Of a stretch of DNA of 48,426 nucleotides, positions 23,967-32,906 are shown piece by piece. How positions within the stretch are numbered: the first letter of the stretch is position 1; each line of letters begins with the position of its first letter. A model generated the notes under the pieces. That model worked only from the letters and a program-made list of their open reading frames with translations, ran no database searches and was not told the origin of the DNA. The stretch comes from CAYHBO01 sp964354855 (lineage in GTDB: Bacteria > Babelota > Babeliae > Babelales > RVW-14): NCBI GenBank assembly GCA_964354855.1, contig CAYHBO010000008.1:1-48426 (forward strand), in the 5' to 3' direction. The position numbers and the translations under genes are program-made.

Positions 23967-24817
23967 ATGAACGTAATCAAATATTGTATATTTTCGCTTG
24001 TTCTTGGAATTACATCGTTGTCTCAAGATGCTTTTGCAGCGCAGCAAGCACATCTAAATAATATTCGNNNNNNNNNNNNNNNNNNNNNNNNNNNNNNNNN
24101 NNNNNNNNNNNNNNNNNNNNNNNNNNNNNNNNNNNNNNNNNNNNNNNNNNNNNNNNNNNNNNNNNNNTAAGAAGAAGAACTCCTGATGAGGTAAGAGAAG
24201 ATTTAGTGAATGCAAGAGTTTGGCTTGCTACTAATGTTAGTATTAATGGAACAACCGGTGTAATGCGTCTTCATCAAATTCCAACAACTGATGTAGTATC
24301 AGTGAGCAATATCAAAACGATAATTGGTCACGTAAGAAGAGTCTTAAATCAGGTATTAAATAACAATATAATTGCGCAGCAGGTCATCAATTTATACAGT
24401 TCATTTATTACGCATGAAACAAAAATTATTGATGATAATAACTATGCTCCTGTAGCTGTTAGAGATGCAGTTCAAGATCAAATTAGAATTGTTCTTGGTG
24501 CAACTAAAAATTTACGTGAGCGAGTTAGAGCTCCAGGTGTACGCGAACAGTTATTTAGTCGCTTAGGAGCAATTGAGTCTGAACTTCAAGCTCTTGAAGC
24601 TTTAGAGGCTCAAGTAGCAGATTCTTCATCAGATGATTCAGATTCAGACGACTCAGATGGTTTAGACTCAGATTTGTCATCATCTTCCGAAGATGAGCAA
24701 CCTACTAGAAAGAAAGCTTGTAAAGATCCAGCTAAACCTGTGGCTAAAAAAGCTCCAGTTAAACCTGCGGCTAAAAAGGCTCCGGCTAAACCTGCTCCTA
24801 AAAGAGGCAGAAAATAA
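23967..24817 (+). CDS. Cassette protein B1, exported, with acidic-serine then histone-like basic tail; interrupted by gap
   Basis: No known family recognised. The gene starts at 23967 behind AGGAG with a signal peptide (MNVIKYCIFSLVLGITSLSQDAFAA), enters the 100-N gap at 24068 and resumes in frame RRTPDEVREDL at 24170. The frames before and after do not agree with a 100-base insert, so the true gap length is not 100, or the gene is broken. The middle is helical. The last 60 residues are striking: an acidic Ser/Asp run (SSSDDSDSDDSD and SSSSEDE) followed by lysine-proline-alanine repeats (KKAPVKPAAKKAPAKPAP) and KRGRK. Such tails resemble histone H1 or nuclear-localisation sequences. B1 and B2 share the acidic-then-basic tail layout. 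Confidence 0.65.
24068..24167. other. Assembly gap (100 N) inside gene B1
   Basis: Placeholder-sized gap. The reading frame of the B1 start (23967) is offset from that of the B1 remainder (24170) by two bases, which fits an unknown true length. Confidence 0.9.
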
Positions 24818-24850
24818 GCTTTAGTGAATTGATTTACTTAAGAAAATAAA

Positions 24851-24885
24851 GAAAGCCCTCGGCAAAAACCGGGGGCTTTCTTATT
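24851..24885 (+). terminator. Intrinsic terminator of cassette 1
   Basis: A 12-bp stem (24851-24862 with 24869-24880, one G-T pair) with a CAAAAA loop, then TTATTT. An A-rich run upstream makes it partly bidirectional. The cassette 2 terminator is related in stem core (aagccctc) and position. Confidence 0.85.
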
Positions 24886-24929
24886 TGTGTCACACTTAGT
24901 GGGAGTGCGATTCTTAGCTCTTTATAAAC

Positions 24930-25203
24930 TCATTAAATCGTGAAAATGGCAGAATTTATAAAAAACGCTTATTTTCTTTGTTTTTTTAGTATCGCTTCCA
25001 AAGCTTGGTGTATTTCAAGTTGAAAATATTTAACATGTATCATCTTTGTTTAATTACAGGAGTTATTTAAACAAAGAGCCCCCTTTGCAATATATTTTTT
25101 AATCTGGTAAAGTGGTTCTACATCATTGAATTACAGTTTGATTAAAACATTTGATTTGTTGTTTTTATGTAGGTTAATTACCTCACAAGAAGGGTTATCT
25201 GTT
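24930..25203 (+). repeat. Upstream leader, copy 2, of the duplicated A/B cassette
   Basis: The homologue of 22857-23192, running up to ATG 25204 and sharing the blocks listed there. Between the cassette 1 terminator and this leader (24886-24929) nothing else is visible. The near-identical final 30 bases with aggttaattacctcacaaga suggest a conserved regulatory or translation element. Confidence 0.8.
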
Positions 25204-26082
25204 ATGAGTAAAATGATAAAAATGATTAAACGATCAGTCATAGGCTTAGTCCTTATGGGGATGTTGGCTCAACCATGTCAGGGAACGCCTGCATGGATGA
25301 ACAAAAATACAGCGGGACATGCACTTAATGGATTGTTAACCATGGGGACAGCATTTGCAGCAAGTATTGGTGGATGGAATTGGTATGCGAGTTATCGAGA
25401 TCCGCTTGAGAAGCAAAAAATAGAGAAGCAAGCCCAAAAAAATGAAATTCAAAAACACTTTAAAGGAAACTCTGACGATAAGCTTAAAATACATGGTCTT
25501 AAAGGTGAGATTGTAAAAATAGATAATGAGCTTACTTCTAACGATTCTTCTTATAAAGTTAAGACTGCGTTGTATGCAGGGGTTGCTGCTACAGGAATTG
25601 CGTACTTAGTTAATACATTTAGAAAATCAATAAGCAAGCAATTGGTAAGTAAAGTAGGACCATCTTTTGAGCCATCTCAAAAATCGTTATGGGGAAGAGC
25701 CCTTGATGCAGCATCATTTGGTGTAGCTGCCTCTAGCGGTGTTTATGCAACAACGAATGTTATGGTAAATGATTTTGCTCACGGTAAAACGTGGTTTGGG
25801 ATAGCAAAGCTATTTGGATTAGCTGCGGCAGTTATCGGCATGAAATATTTTGCGCATAAACTTCATAGATCTGCAGCACAAGAAAATGTTGTATCGATTC
25901 TAAGAAATTGGACAAGTATAGCTAAAGAAAATGCATTTAGTGATGTCACCTTAAATGGCATGTCAACCAGAGTAAATGCTGGGACGACATTGACTGATGA
26001 TGAGTTGAATACTGCTCAAGAAAAGTTGAAAGCATTGGGCTTTAATGAAGAAATGGATGGATTGGTTATTAACCAGCAATAG
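25204..26082 (+). CDS. Cassette protein A2, paralogue of A1, predicted exported or membrane protein
   Basis: The 292-residue protein starts at 25204 with MSKMIKMIKRSVIGLVLMGMLAQPCQG, matching A1. An in-frame ATG at 25126 lies within the duplicated leader and is unlikely to be used, because the equivalent region before A1 is untranslated. Hydrophobic stretches lie at about 45-60, 118-135, 170-185 and 200-222, with a charged linker (EKQAQKNEIQKH) near residue 75. The C-terminal domain (ENV ... NWTS ... LNGM ... LTDDEL ... LGFNEE) aligns with A1. No function can be assigned. It precedes B2 by 35 bases. Confidence 0.7.
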   Translation: MSKMIKMIKRSVIGLVLMGMLAQPCQGTPAWMNKNTAGHALNGLLTMGTAFAASIGGWNWYASYRDPLEKQKIEKQAQKNEIQKHFKGNSDDKLKIHGLKGEIVKIDNELTSNDSSYKVKTALYAGVAATGIAYLVNTFRKSISKQLVSKVGPSFEPSQKSLWGRALDAASFGVAASSGVYATTNVMVNDFAHGKTWFGIAKLFGLAAAVIGMKYFAHKLHRSAAQENVVSILRNWTSIAKENAFSDVTLNGMSTRVNAGTTLTDDELNTAQEKLKALGFNEEMDGLVINQQ

Positions 26083-26117
26083 TCTTACTAACAAGTAAAA
26101 TAAATAGGAGTTATACG

Positions 26118-27065
26118 ATGAAATTTCTTAGATATATGTTAATGGGTTGTTTAATGTTGAATGCGTCAATACTTTTGGCGCCGCCAAAAAAATCTACGAA
26201 AAAACATGAGGTTAATCCATTAGAGGTTGAAGCTTCAGCTAAATGTAAAGCTGAACTCTTAAAATTTGTTCAGGACTTTGATAAAAGAGTTTGTAGCAAT
26301 CTTATTAACCAAGGAATGCGCGAACAGCTTAATTTGATTGAAGAAATATTGAAAAAATATGAGCCTCAATCTATAAAAGTTAAGATTACGGTTGATACTA
26401 ATTTGTGCGGGTTTGCAAAGGCTGCATGGGCGAATCGAAGTGCAACTCCTAATGAAAATATCAAAATAGACAGGCCGAATATTGGAGTTCGTCAAACGGA
26501 TATTGTTATCTGGGCTAAGTTTGGGCATTTTATAGCAGCTCTCAAAGATAAACATAATCTTACGAATGTATTGGATTGGCCGAAACTTCTGGGTGTTGAA
26601 ATCAATCGAGAAACATTTGAATTTATCGGTATTGATTCACTTACACTTGAGAATAAGCAGGATATTGATAAGGTTCTGTCGTTTGTTAATAAAAAAGAAT
26701 ATGAAGAACGTTTATGTCGAAAAGATGTTCAAAGTATTTTAGCTCTTACATTAAACAATGTGGAAGTTCTTGAATTTGATGGATCTTCAGACATGAGTGT
26801 AAACAACAGAGAAAATTTACAGTTGTATCTCCAGGCTATTGTGATGGAGCTTAGTGCGCAAGCGCAGCTTATCAATAAAGATGCTACTTTAAGAGAGAAT
26901 ATTTATCACGCAGCTACGAAGATCAGTGAAATTTTAGCCACAGGTTTTACAGAATCTGACGCACAACCTGCTGATGCTGCAGAAGCTCAAGAGACTAATA
27001 AAAGAGGTCGTGGAGCCGACAAAGAAGATGGTTCTAAATCTAAAAAAGGTGGACGCAAAGAGTAA
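26118..27065 (+). CDS. Cassette protein B2, exported, with charged C-terminal tail
   Basis: No known family recognised. The 315-residue protein sits behind AGGAG and has a signal peptide (MKFLRYMLMGCLMLNASILLA) followed directly by a basic PPKKSTKKHE. The body is mixed helix and strand. The end is low-complexity: an acidic-alanine segment (ESDAQPADAAEAQE) then TNKRGRGADKEDGSKSKK and GGRKE. The layout (signal peptide, body, acidic then basic tail) and the gene position mirror B1, although the bodies show little obvious identity by eye. It could be a diverged paralogue or an unrelated gene placed in the duplicated slot. Confidence 0.65.
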   Translation: MKFLRYMLMGCLMLNASILLAPPKKSTKKHEVNPLEVEASAKCKAELLKFVQDFDKRVCSNLINQGMREQLNLIEEILKKYEPQSIKVKITVDTNLCGFAKAAWANRSATPNENIKIDRPNIGVRQTDIVIWAKFGHFIAALKDKHNLTNVLDWPKLLGVEINRETFEFIGIDSLTLENKQDIDKVLSFVNKKEYEERLCRKDVQSILALTLNNVEVLEFDGSSDMSVNNRENLQLYLQAIVMELSAQAQLINKDATLRENIYHAATKISEILATGFTESDAQPADAAEAQETNKRGRGADKEDGSKSKKGGRKE

Positions 27066-27109
27066 GGCTTAACGAGTTAATTATTATTCGTTTTACTTAA
27101 GAAAATAAT

Positions 27110-27142
27110 AAAGCCCTCGGTGTAAAAAATGAGGGCTTTTTC
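27110..27142. terminator. Terminator between cassette 2 and the converging nuclease-like gene
   Basis: A 9-bp perfect stem (27110-27118 with 27131-27139) followed by TTTTTCT on the plus strand and preceded by A-rich sequence, so it can terminate both converging genes. Confidence 0.8.
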
Positions 27143-27155
27143 TATGTGGGGATTG

Positions 27156-28841
27156 TCAATTGTTTTTTCCCATGACCAACGCCATAAGTTTACCATCAAA
27201 GGCAATGCCGTACTGGTATACCGTGGTGCAGCCAGCGGCTTTGAGTTGAGCGGTATACTGTTGGTCGACAATTTGCTTCAAGGCATCATGTGATGCTTCC
27301 TCAAGTGTTTCTCGTTTACGCTTGCGCTTGAACTCGATAATAACTCCGGCATCTTTGGTAGGGTTAGCAGGGATGAGCATCACGTCATAGCGACCAAGAC
27401 CACTTTCACGATTTGATTGGACCTTGTAGCGTCCCTCTAAGAATACGAGCATGCCGAGGATAAAGAGGTGATAGCTGCGTTCAGGTTCGGTTTCGGGAAT
27501 ATCATGAAAACTCATGGAGTTGATCACAAACAGTTGTAAATATTCTTCGACGATATCATCGTTGCCGGTAATGAGCGCCTCTAAAAGTTGGGAGGCCCGG
27601 TCTGATATGGCATCATAAACCGCTGATTTTAGGAGCCTCTTATAGAGATCTTGTATCTCGAGATTAGGTATTTTGAGTGCGTAACAAGGTTTTTTATCAC
27701 TGAATATTTGTACGTCTGCGATGGTTAGATAGCCGGCATACATAAGAAAGCTTCTGAGTGCCGTTTCTCTGCTTGTATGTATCTCAGGGAAAACAACCCC
27801 ACGTTCAAGTTCATAAAAGTTACTTTGTTTTTGATAGAGTAATTGTTCAAGCTCTTGTTTGGTTTCCATGTCTGCACGAGCAAGGAGTTCTTTAATGACG
27901 AGATTATCACTAGTGTTTGCCCAGTAAGTTTCGATAGCGCCCTTGTCTTTGACGCAATGAAGGACAGACCAGGGGTTATAGATATCGGTGGTATTGCCAA
28001 AGCGATAACCGTCATACCATAATTTAATTTGTTCACGACAGTTGTTTAGTTCATAGTCCGCAAGCATACGGTCAACTTCTTGCTGAGTAAAACCAAATTT
28101 GTCTGCAAACGGTTTATCCAGAACATCACGCACTTCAAGATTATTTAATCCAGAGAAGATGCCTTCTTTTGCGGTACGCATGATACCGGTGATTACCCCT
28201 CGCTCCAAAAATTCATTATCTTTGAATGCACCGCAGAGAAGTCCGCGTAAAAAGCTGACGATCTCATTGTAGTAACCATAATGATGGCCTGCATGGATGG
28301 GGGTATCATATTCATCGAGAAGAATAATCGCTTGACGGTTATAAACTTTACTGAGTAATTCGGTTAACCAGAGTAAGCTCCGTTCATAATCGGTTTGAGA
28401 GGCTTCTTCAAATCGTAAGCTATTAAGTTTTTTTTGTTCGTGTGGTTCTAAGTGCTTCTTGAGGATTGTATTGAATCGATTGGCTTCTCGAGCAATTTCG
28501 GTACGTAGTTTTGCATAAGCATCAGCCCAGGAAATGCTTTTGACATCTTTGAACGAGATAAAGATAACCGGATACTGTCCCTGCATTTGTTGGTATTTTT
28601 CATGTTGCCAAATATTAGTGTTGGTAAAGAGGTGCTGATTACTTGTTTCAGTTTTTTCAAAAAAATAACGAAGCATAGAAAGATTGAGCGTCTTTCCAAA
28701 ACGTCGTGGTCTAGGGAGTAAGGTGATTCCTCCACCAAGTTCTATAATATCTTTAATGAGTAATGTCTTGTCTACGTAGTAATAATTGCCTTCTAAGACT
28801 TTTTTATAATCACTTATACCGATGGGTATTTGTTTTTTCAT
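27156..28841 (-). CDS. AAA-ATPase-like protein with C-terminal PD-(D/E)XK nuclease-like domain
   Basis: This family pairs an AAA-ATPase-like domain (Pfam AAA-ATPase_like type) with a PD-(D/E)XK nuclease-like domain (DUF1703 type). It is abundant in Bacteroidetes and host-associated bacteria, with no settled function. The 561-residue protein opens with the family hallmark IPIGISDYKKVLEGNYYYVDKT. A Walker A-like PRRFGKTLNLSML follows near residue 47, LLDEYDTPIH (Walker B) near 175, and near the C-terminus YDVMLIPAN ... VIIEFKRKRK, the D ... E-x-K nuclease core. All core motifs look intact. It is a single gene convergent with cassette 2. The family expands within genomes, so this copy is probably one of many. 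Confidence 0.9.
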   Translation of the reverse strand: MKKQIPIGISDYKKVLEGNYYYVDKTLLIKDIIELGGGITLLPRPRRFGKTLNLSMLRYFFEKTETSNQHLFTNTNIWQHEKYQQMQGQYPVIFISFKDVKSISWADAYAKLRTEIAREANRFNTILKKHLEPHEQKKLNSLRFEEASQTDYERSLLWLTELLSKVYNRQAIILLDEYDTPIHAGHHYGYYNEIVSFLRGLLCGAFKDNEFLERGVITGIMRTAKEGIFSGLNNLEVRDVLDKPFADKFGFTQQEVDRMLADYELNNCREQIKLWYDGYRFGNTTDIYNPWSVLHCVKDKGAIETYWANTSDNLVIKELLARADMETKQELEQLLYQKQSNFYELERGVVFPEIHTSRETALRSFLMYAGYLTIADVQIFSDKKPCYALKIPNLEIQDLYKRLLKSAVYDAISDRASQLLEALITGNDDIVEEYLQLFVINSMSFHDIPETEPERSYHLFILGMLVFLEGRYKVQSNRESGLGRYDVMLIPANPTKDAGVIIEFKRKRKRETLEEASHDALKQIVDQQYTAQLKAAGCTTVYQYGIAFDGKLMALVMGKNN

Positions 28842-28895
28842 GCCAGATCTTTCGTTGTTTGAGAAATCAAGTTGCTAGTATAGCATAGTTTTTCT

Positions 28896-30839
28896 TTAGT
28901 CTTTTGCTGTGTAAATCGAATATTTGCGCTCATCAGGTTGACTTGGTTTAAGCATTGAGTAGGTTCCATCCTTGAGAGCTGGTGGTTTAGGGGTTTTACT
29001 TTTTTTAGGTGTTTTGATAATGCCTGAGTTTTCTTTTTTAAGTTGTCTAAATTCTCTAAGCCAAGAAACTTTTTCTTTATGTTTTAGTTCTAAAAATCTT
29101 GATCTGCCAAGTTTTTTTAATCGATTGATTCTTATCTTGAGAGCTGCTTTTTGAAATCTAGGGGCATGATTCATTCCTTTTTCAAGCATAACAACACGTT
29201 TTTTAAGGCTGTTTATACTATTATTTTGTAGTCGACGATTTTCACGGCGACTCTTGTCAGCGTTATATTCATCGAGTGGGTTTTGAAGGTTGATGCTGCT
29301 TAAAAAAAGTCGTGTAAACGCTGGAGCTGTTAGGTGATATTTCCAATCGGTTCCTTGTCGATTTTCATCGGTAATGCCAGTGCGTGTAAAGAGATGAGAT
29401 TTTGTATCAAGTACCCATAAGAGACCATCTGGAGCTACTAAAAGTGTTTGTGTTGCTCCAGGTATTTGTTGCCACAATGTTTCTTCGTCACTGTTCTCTG
29501 AAGGGTCTTTGAGAAAGAAAATTTTATTCTGAATATTAAGTGCCCAGATATCACGTTGATTATTAATGACGATCTCTCTCAATTTTGGTGAGATAGCTAT
29601 ATGCTCAGTCGTTATGATCCGTTCTGATAGCTTGGTCCAGTCTTTGCCTCGTGGGTTTGAGTCCGTTCCTTCTCGTAAGTATGCTTTTCCATCACTGAGA
29701 GCTAAAAGATCGTTATGATCATTAAGGCTTATCCATGAGATATTCATCAACGTGACTTTTTTCCCATGAGGAATCATTTCCCATCGTTCACCTTCAGGTT
29801 TGCTTATCGATATGCCGGTGCGGTAGTAAAGAATGCCATCGGTGCTTAGCATCCAGACGGTGTTGTGGTTATTTGCAACAATTTGTTTTGCGCTTCCTTC
29901 AATGGCAATTTGGTCATCATCAAGGCTGAGCCCATCTTGAAAGAGAATTTTTCCGGTTTTGCTTACGATCCAGACGAAGCCTCGATCATTAAGAGCGATT
30001 GATGAAATGATTTCTGATGATGCTTCAAGTTCATTGGTGTTATGAGGTAACTTGTCACTAATTTTATGGGTATTGGGAATCCACTTGTCATTAATCTCAT
30101 CTCGAAGCCAAATTCTTCCCTTCTTGCTGATACTGATGAGATAAAAATTGTGGTTCATAGATTCTTCATCAATCATGGTGTTCAACGCCGTTGGTAAGGT
30201 TGTATCATGTACCAATTTTTTTACTCGTTTTGACGTTATAGAATTTATGAGTTCAAGAAGGCCTGATGTACGAATGATAATGCCGGCATCAGTTGCTGAT
30301 GCTGCAGCTATTTTTTTTGCTAAAACTTGAGATATGGAACCTATTTCTGCTGCCTTACTTGCTGCGGCTTCAGCAATTTTTGGATGGACATTGGTAGCGA
30401 GTGTGCAGGCATATGTAGCAATTGCTTGAAGTGATGCCTGTTTTGCTTCTTTTGGATCTGTTTTTTGTGCGTCAGCAAGGATTAAGTTTTGTGCTTGGTC
30501 GTGTTGTACTCCCGTTAATGCGGCGGAGAGAATTTGATCGATGAAGATCTTATCGATTTTATATTTTTTGATGATGTTTTGTAGAATTTCTGTGACTGCT
30601 TTATTTCTGACATTCAGTCCCACATTGGTAGCAGCTTGAGCAACGGTGGCGACATCTTTCGCTGCACATTCTGTAGCATCCGGGTTGATTTTTCTTTTTT
30701 GTGCAAAATGTTCTGCTTTCTTATGAGCAATTTCTTGTACATCTTTAAAAAATGCTGATGGTTCAGCACAAATTGTTGACGATGACATAATAAAAATAAG
30801 CAGTTGTACGATAGGATAGGTTATTTTTTTTTGGTTCAT
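28896..30839 (-). CDS. Exported tectonin-like beta-propeller protein, uncharacterised
   Basis: A signal peptide (MNQKKITYPIVQLLIFIMSSSTICA) follows AAGGAAG six bases upstream of ATG 30839; an in-frame start at 30866 would add nine residues. Residues about 25-220 are an alanine-rich helical domain. Residues about 225-540 hold several repeats of about 45-50 residues of the tectonin (TECPR) type: VWIVSKTGKILFQDG, VWMLSTDGILYYRTGI, IWALNIQNKIFFLKD and LWVLDTKSHLFTRTGI, usually ending in G-x-x-W. Tectonin propellers bind lipid, sugar or protein ligands in eukaryotes and some bacteria. The last 100 residues are basic, helical and then Lys/Pro-rich. A host-facing adhesin or effector is possible. The repeat call is by eye. 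Confidence 0.7.
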   Translation of the reverse strand: MNQKKITYPIVQLLIFIMSSSTICAEPSAFFKDVQEIAHKKAEHFAQKRKINPDATECAAKDVATVAQAATNVGLNVRNKAVTEILQNIIKKYKIDKIFIDQILSAALTGVQHDQAQNLILADAQKTDPKEAKQASLQAIATYACTLATNVHPKIAEAAASKAAEIGSISQVLAKKIAAASATDAGIIIRTSGLLELINSITSKRVKKLVHDTTLPTALNTMIDEESMNHNFYLISISKKGRIWLRDEINDKWIPNTHKISDKLPHNTNELEASSEIISSIALNDRGFVWIVSKTGKILFQDGLSLDDDQIAIEGSAKQIVANNHNTVWMLSTDGILYYRTGISISKPEGERWEMIPHGKKVTLMNISWISLNDHNDLLALSDGKAYLREGTDSNPRGKDWTKLSERIITTEHIAISPKLREIVINNQRDIWALNIQNKIFFLKDPSENSDEETLWQQIPGATQTLLVAPDGLLWVLDTKSHLFTRTGITDENRQGTDWKYHLTAPAFTRLFLSSINLQNPLDEYNADKSRRENRRLQNNSINSLKKRVVMLEKGMNHAPRFQKAALKIRINRLKKLGRSRFLELKHKEKVSWLREFRQLKKENSGIIKTPKKSKTPKPPALKDGTYSMLKPSQPDERKYSIYTAKD

Positions 30840-30895
30840 ATTTGGGCTTCCTTTGTTAAGTGGCACTTTTTTTTGAAGGTATCAGGAGAATGGTT

Positions 30896-31711
30896 TTAAA
30901 GACAAGAATTATTCTTTTTCTTTAACTCAATTATCATAAACCATCCAGTACGGTGCCATCCGAGAAGGCAAGCTGATGCATAGGCAATTGCTCGAATTAC
31001 CTTGTTTTTATAGTAAAGAAGATCATGATTGGTGACCGGTGCTTTTAGTGTGGTAATGGTGACCGGTAACTGACCGAGGATCTTTTTGATTTCTTTAAAA
31101 GTATAAGCTTTGGTGCCTAAGCTTTCTTGGTGATTAAACAGTACAGTACTTATGCGTTGAAAGGGTTTTCCTTTAAAGAGTGCGCACAGGAGATAGCGAT
31201 AATAGGCAAACAGTGATCGACGATTATAAATCATGACTTTAATGGTGCCTCCAGGTTTGGTAACACGAATCATTTCATTAAGGCATTGTTCCATGTTGGG
31301 AGAATGATGGATAACTCCCCAAGAGTATGTTAAATCAAACGTATTATTGTCGTAGGGGAGCTGTTCAGCGTCTGCAATCAGAAGCTCATAAGCTTTTAAA
31401 TCATAGAGGGTGAGCCGGTGTTGGATATTTTCTATGGCTTCTTGTGTGAGATCAATGCCATGTGCTTGTGCTCCTGCTCTGACCCATTGTAAAAAATCGG
31501 TGCCGGCGCCAACGCCAACCTCAAGAACTTTCTTGCCGTGGTATCGGGTGAATTGTGCGAACGCAAAAATTTCCGGTTCAATGTGATAGCGAAATTGTTC
31601 GATTGCTTCAAAATATGCGCGTGAATATTTCTCTTGGTTGATGAATTCGGTGCCGCAGCTTGCTTTGTTCCAGTAGGAGCGGACTTGTTCTTTGAGTTCA
31701 GTTGGGTTCAT
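30896..31711 (-). CDS. SAM-dependent methyltransferase
   Basis: A class I methyltransferase of the Methyltransf_11 type. Motif I is LEVGVGAGTD, motif II includes HGIDLT, and the DAEQLPYDNNTFDLTYSWGVIHHSP stretch gives motifs III-IV; MIRVTKPGGTIKVM is motif V/VI. The start at 31711 has GGAG eight bases upstream and overlaps the glycosyltransferase stop by 14 bases; an ATG at 31738 is possible. It is the last gene of a ugd-glycosyltransferase-methyltransferase run, so it probably modifies a sugar or glycolipid of the surface polysaccharide. That substrate is inferred from context only. Confidence 0.85.
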   Translation of the reverse strand: MNPTELKEQVRSYWNKASCGTEFINQEKYSRAYFEAIEQFRYHIEPEIFAFAQFTRYHGKKVLEVGVGAGTDFLQWVRAGAQAHGIDLTQEAIENIQHRLTLYDLKAYELLIADAEQLPYDNNTFDLTYSWGVIHHSPNMEQCLNEMIRVTKPGGTIKVMIYNRRSLFAYYRYLLCALFKGKPFQRISTVLFNHQESLGTKAYTFKEIKKILGQLPVTITTLKAPVTNHDLLYYKNKVIRAIAYASACLLGWHRTGWFMIIELKKKNNSCL

Positions 31712-32906
31712 TAGCAAAACTCCGGTAAATTTTCTCAACTTTCTTAATCTGTTCTTCTATCGAAAAATTATCTTGGCAAAAAATATATCCTGTTTCGCCA
31801 AGCGACCGTTGTAGTTTTTTATCATTAAGGAGTAAAAATAGGGTGGTTACCCAATCGATAATGTTGTTTGGTTCTATCAAAAATCCAGTTTTTCCATGAA
31901 GCACCAGTTCATCAAGCGGGGCGCATGCAGATGCTATGACCGGTTTTTTCATAAACCCTGCTTCGATGATAGGGCGTGCGAAATGTCCGATAGTTGCAGG
32001 GAATACGAGGACATTACAGGTTGCCAATGCTTCATGAACGTTGGTGATGGGGCCCAGAAGTTTGATGGATGAAGTCAGTGGGTTATAGAGACTTTTGACA
32101 CGTTGGTTAAAACGATATGCCGGAAAGATTTTTTTGATTCCTGAGGTATCTTGTGTGATGGGAAAATAACCTGCAAGAAGAAGCAGTGCTTGAGGCATGA
32201 GTATTTGTAATTCAGCAAAGACCGATAAAATAAATTCGGTTCCCTTTTCTTTTGATAACCCACCAAGGAAAAGTATTTTTGGCGCATATGGATCAAGATG
32301 GTGTTTAGTAATAAAACTATTTGGTGAGATGGTATAATCAAATAGTTTTTCTTGAGCGGCATTATAGATGACCGTTGTTTTTTTGCTTGTTGCCCATGGG
32401 TTGCCATCATGTTTACAGATGGGAAGAATTACCGAAGCATTTTTTTCAATAATTTTAGTAATCATTTTTTTTCTTAACCCAAGATATCCATCAGCGAGCA
32501 GTTCACGAATGTGCCAAACGACCGGGATGTTTCTTTTGTGTGCCACTATCCCCCAGGCGATGAGTGAACTGGTGTTTAAATGGACGATGTCAGGTTTTAT
32601 GGTATCGAACCAATCATTGGCAACCGCGTAGCGTGTGATGATGGTATCGCGAATTGATTTCAAAAAAAATAATGCATGATACCATCGCAGCCACCAAATT
32701 CTGGTGTGAGGAAAATCATAACGATTTACCGGTCCCATAACATCAATCTGATGCTCTTTAAACAGCTTTATGGCATCGGAATCGTGTAAGAATAGTACGA
32801 TGGGCTGGTATTGTTCTTTGTCCAATGCTTGTATGAGGTATAAAAGGCTGAGCGGGGCGCCGCCAATGCCCTTTCCGTGATGGATATAAAGAATTTTTTT
32901 TTTCAT
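31698..32906 (-). CDS. Glycosyltransferase family 4 (GT-B fold)
   Basis: A retaining GT-B sugar transferase of 402 residues. The N-terminal domain begins LYIHHGKGIGGAPLSLLYLI, the usual GGA loop. The C-terminal domain has LFLGGLSKEKGTEFIL, LLGPITNVHEAL and the donor-site segment AR-PIIEAGFMKKPVIAS, the equivalent of E-x7-E in which the first Glu is replaced by a HFAR context. Its start overlaps the ugd stop as ATGA, so translation is coupled, and no separate ribosome site is seen. It likely uses a nucleotide sugar (possibly UDP-glucuronate made by Ugd) for surface polysaccharide; the donor is not determinable here. Confidence 0.88.
   Translation of the reverse strand: MKKKILYIHHGKGIGGAPLSLLYLIQALDKEQYQPIVLFLHDSDAIKLFKEHQIDVMGPVNRYDFPHTRIWWLRWYHALFFLKSIRDTIITRYAVANDWFDTIKPDIVHLNTSSLIAWGIVAHKRNIPVVWHIRELLADGYLGLRKKMITKIIEKNASVILPICKHDGNPWATSKKTTVIYNAAQEKLFDYTISPNSFITKHHLDPYAPKILFLGGLSKEKGTEFILSVFAELQILMPQALLLLAGYFPITQDTSGIKKIFPAYRFNQRVKSLYNPLTSSIKLLGPITNVHEALATCNVLVFPATIGHFARPIIEAGFMKKPVIASACAPLDELVLHGKTGFLIEPNNIIDWVTTLFLLLNDKKLQRSLGETGYIFCQDNFSIEEQIKKVEKIYRSFANEPN

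Noticed and set aside
25126..25203. N-terminal extension of protein A2 from ATG 25126
   Set aside because: This part is the duplicated leader, which is untranslated before A1; A2's signal peptide starts at 25204 and matches A1.
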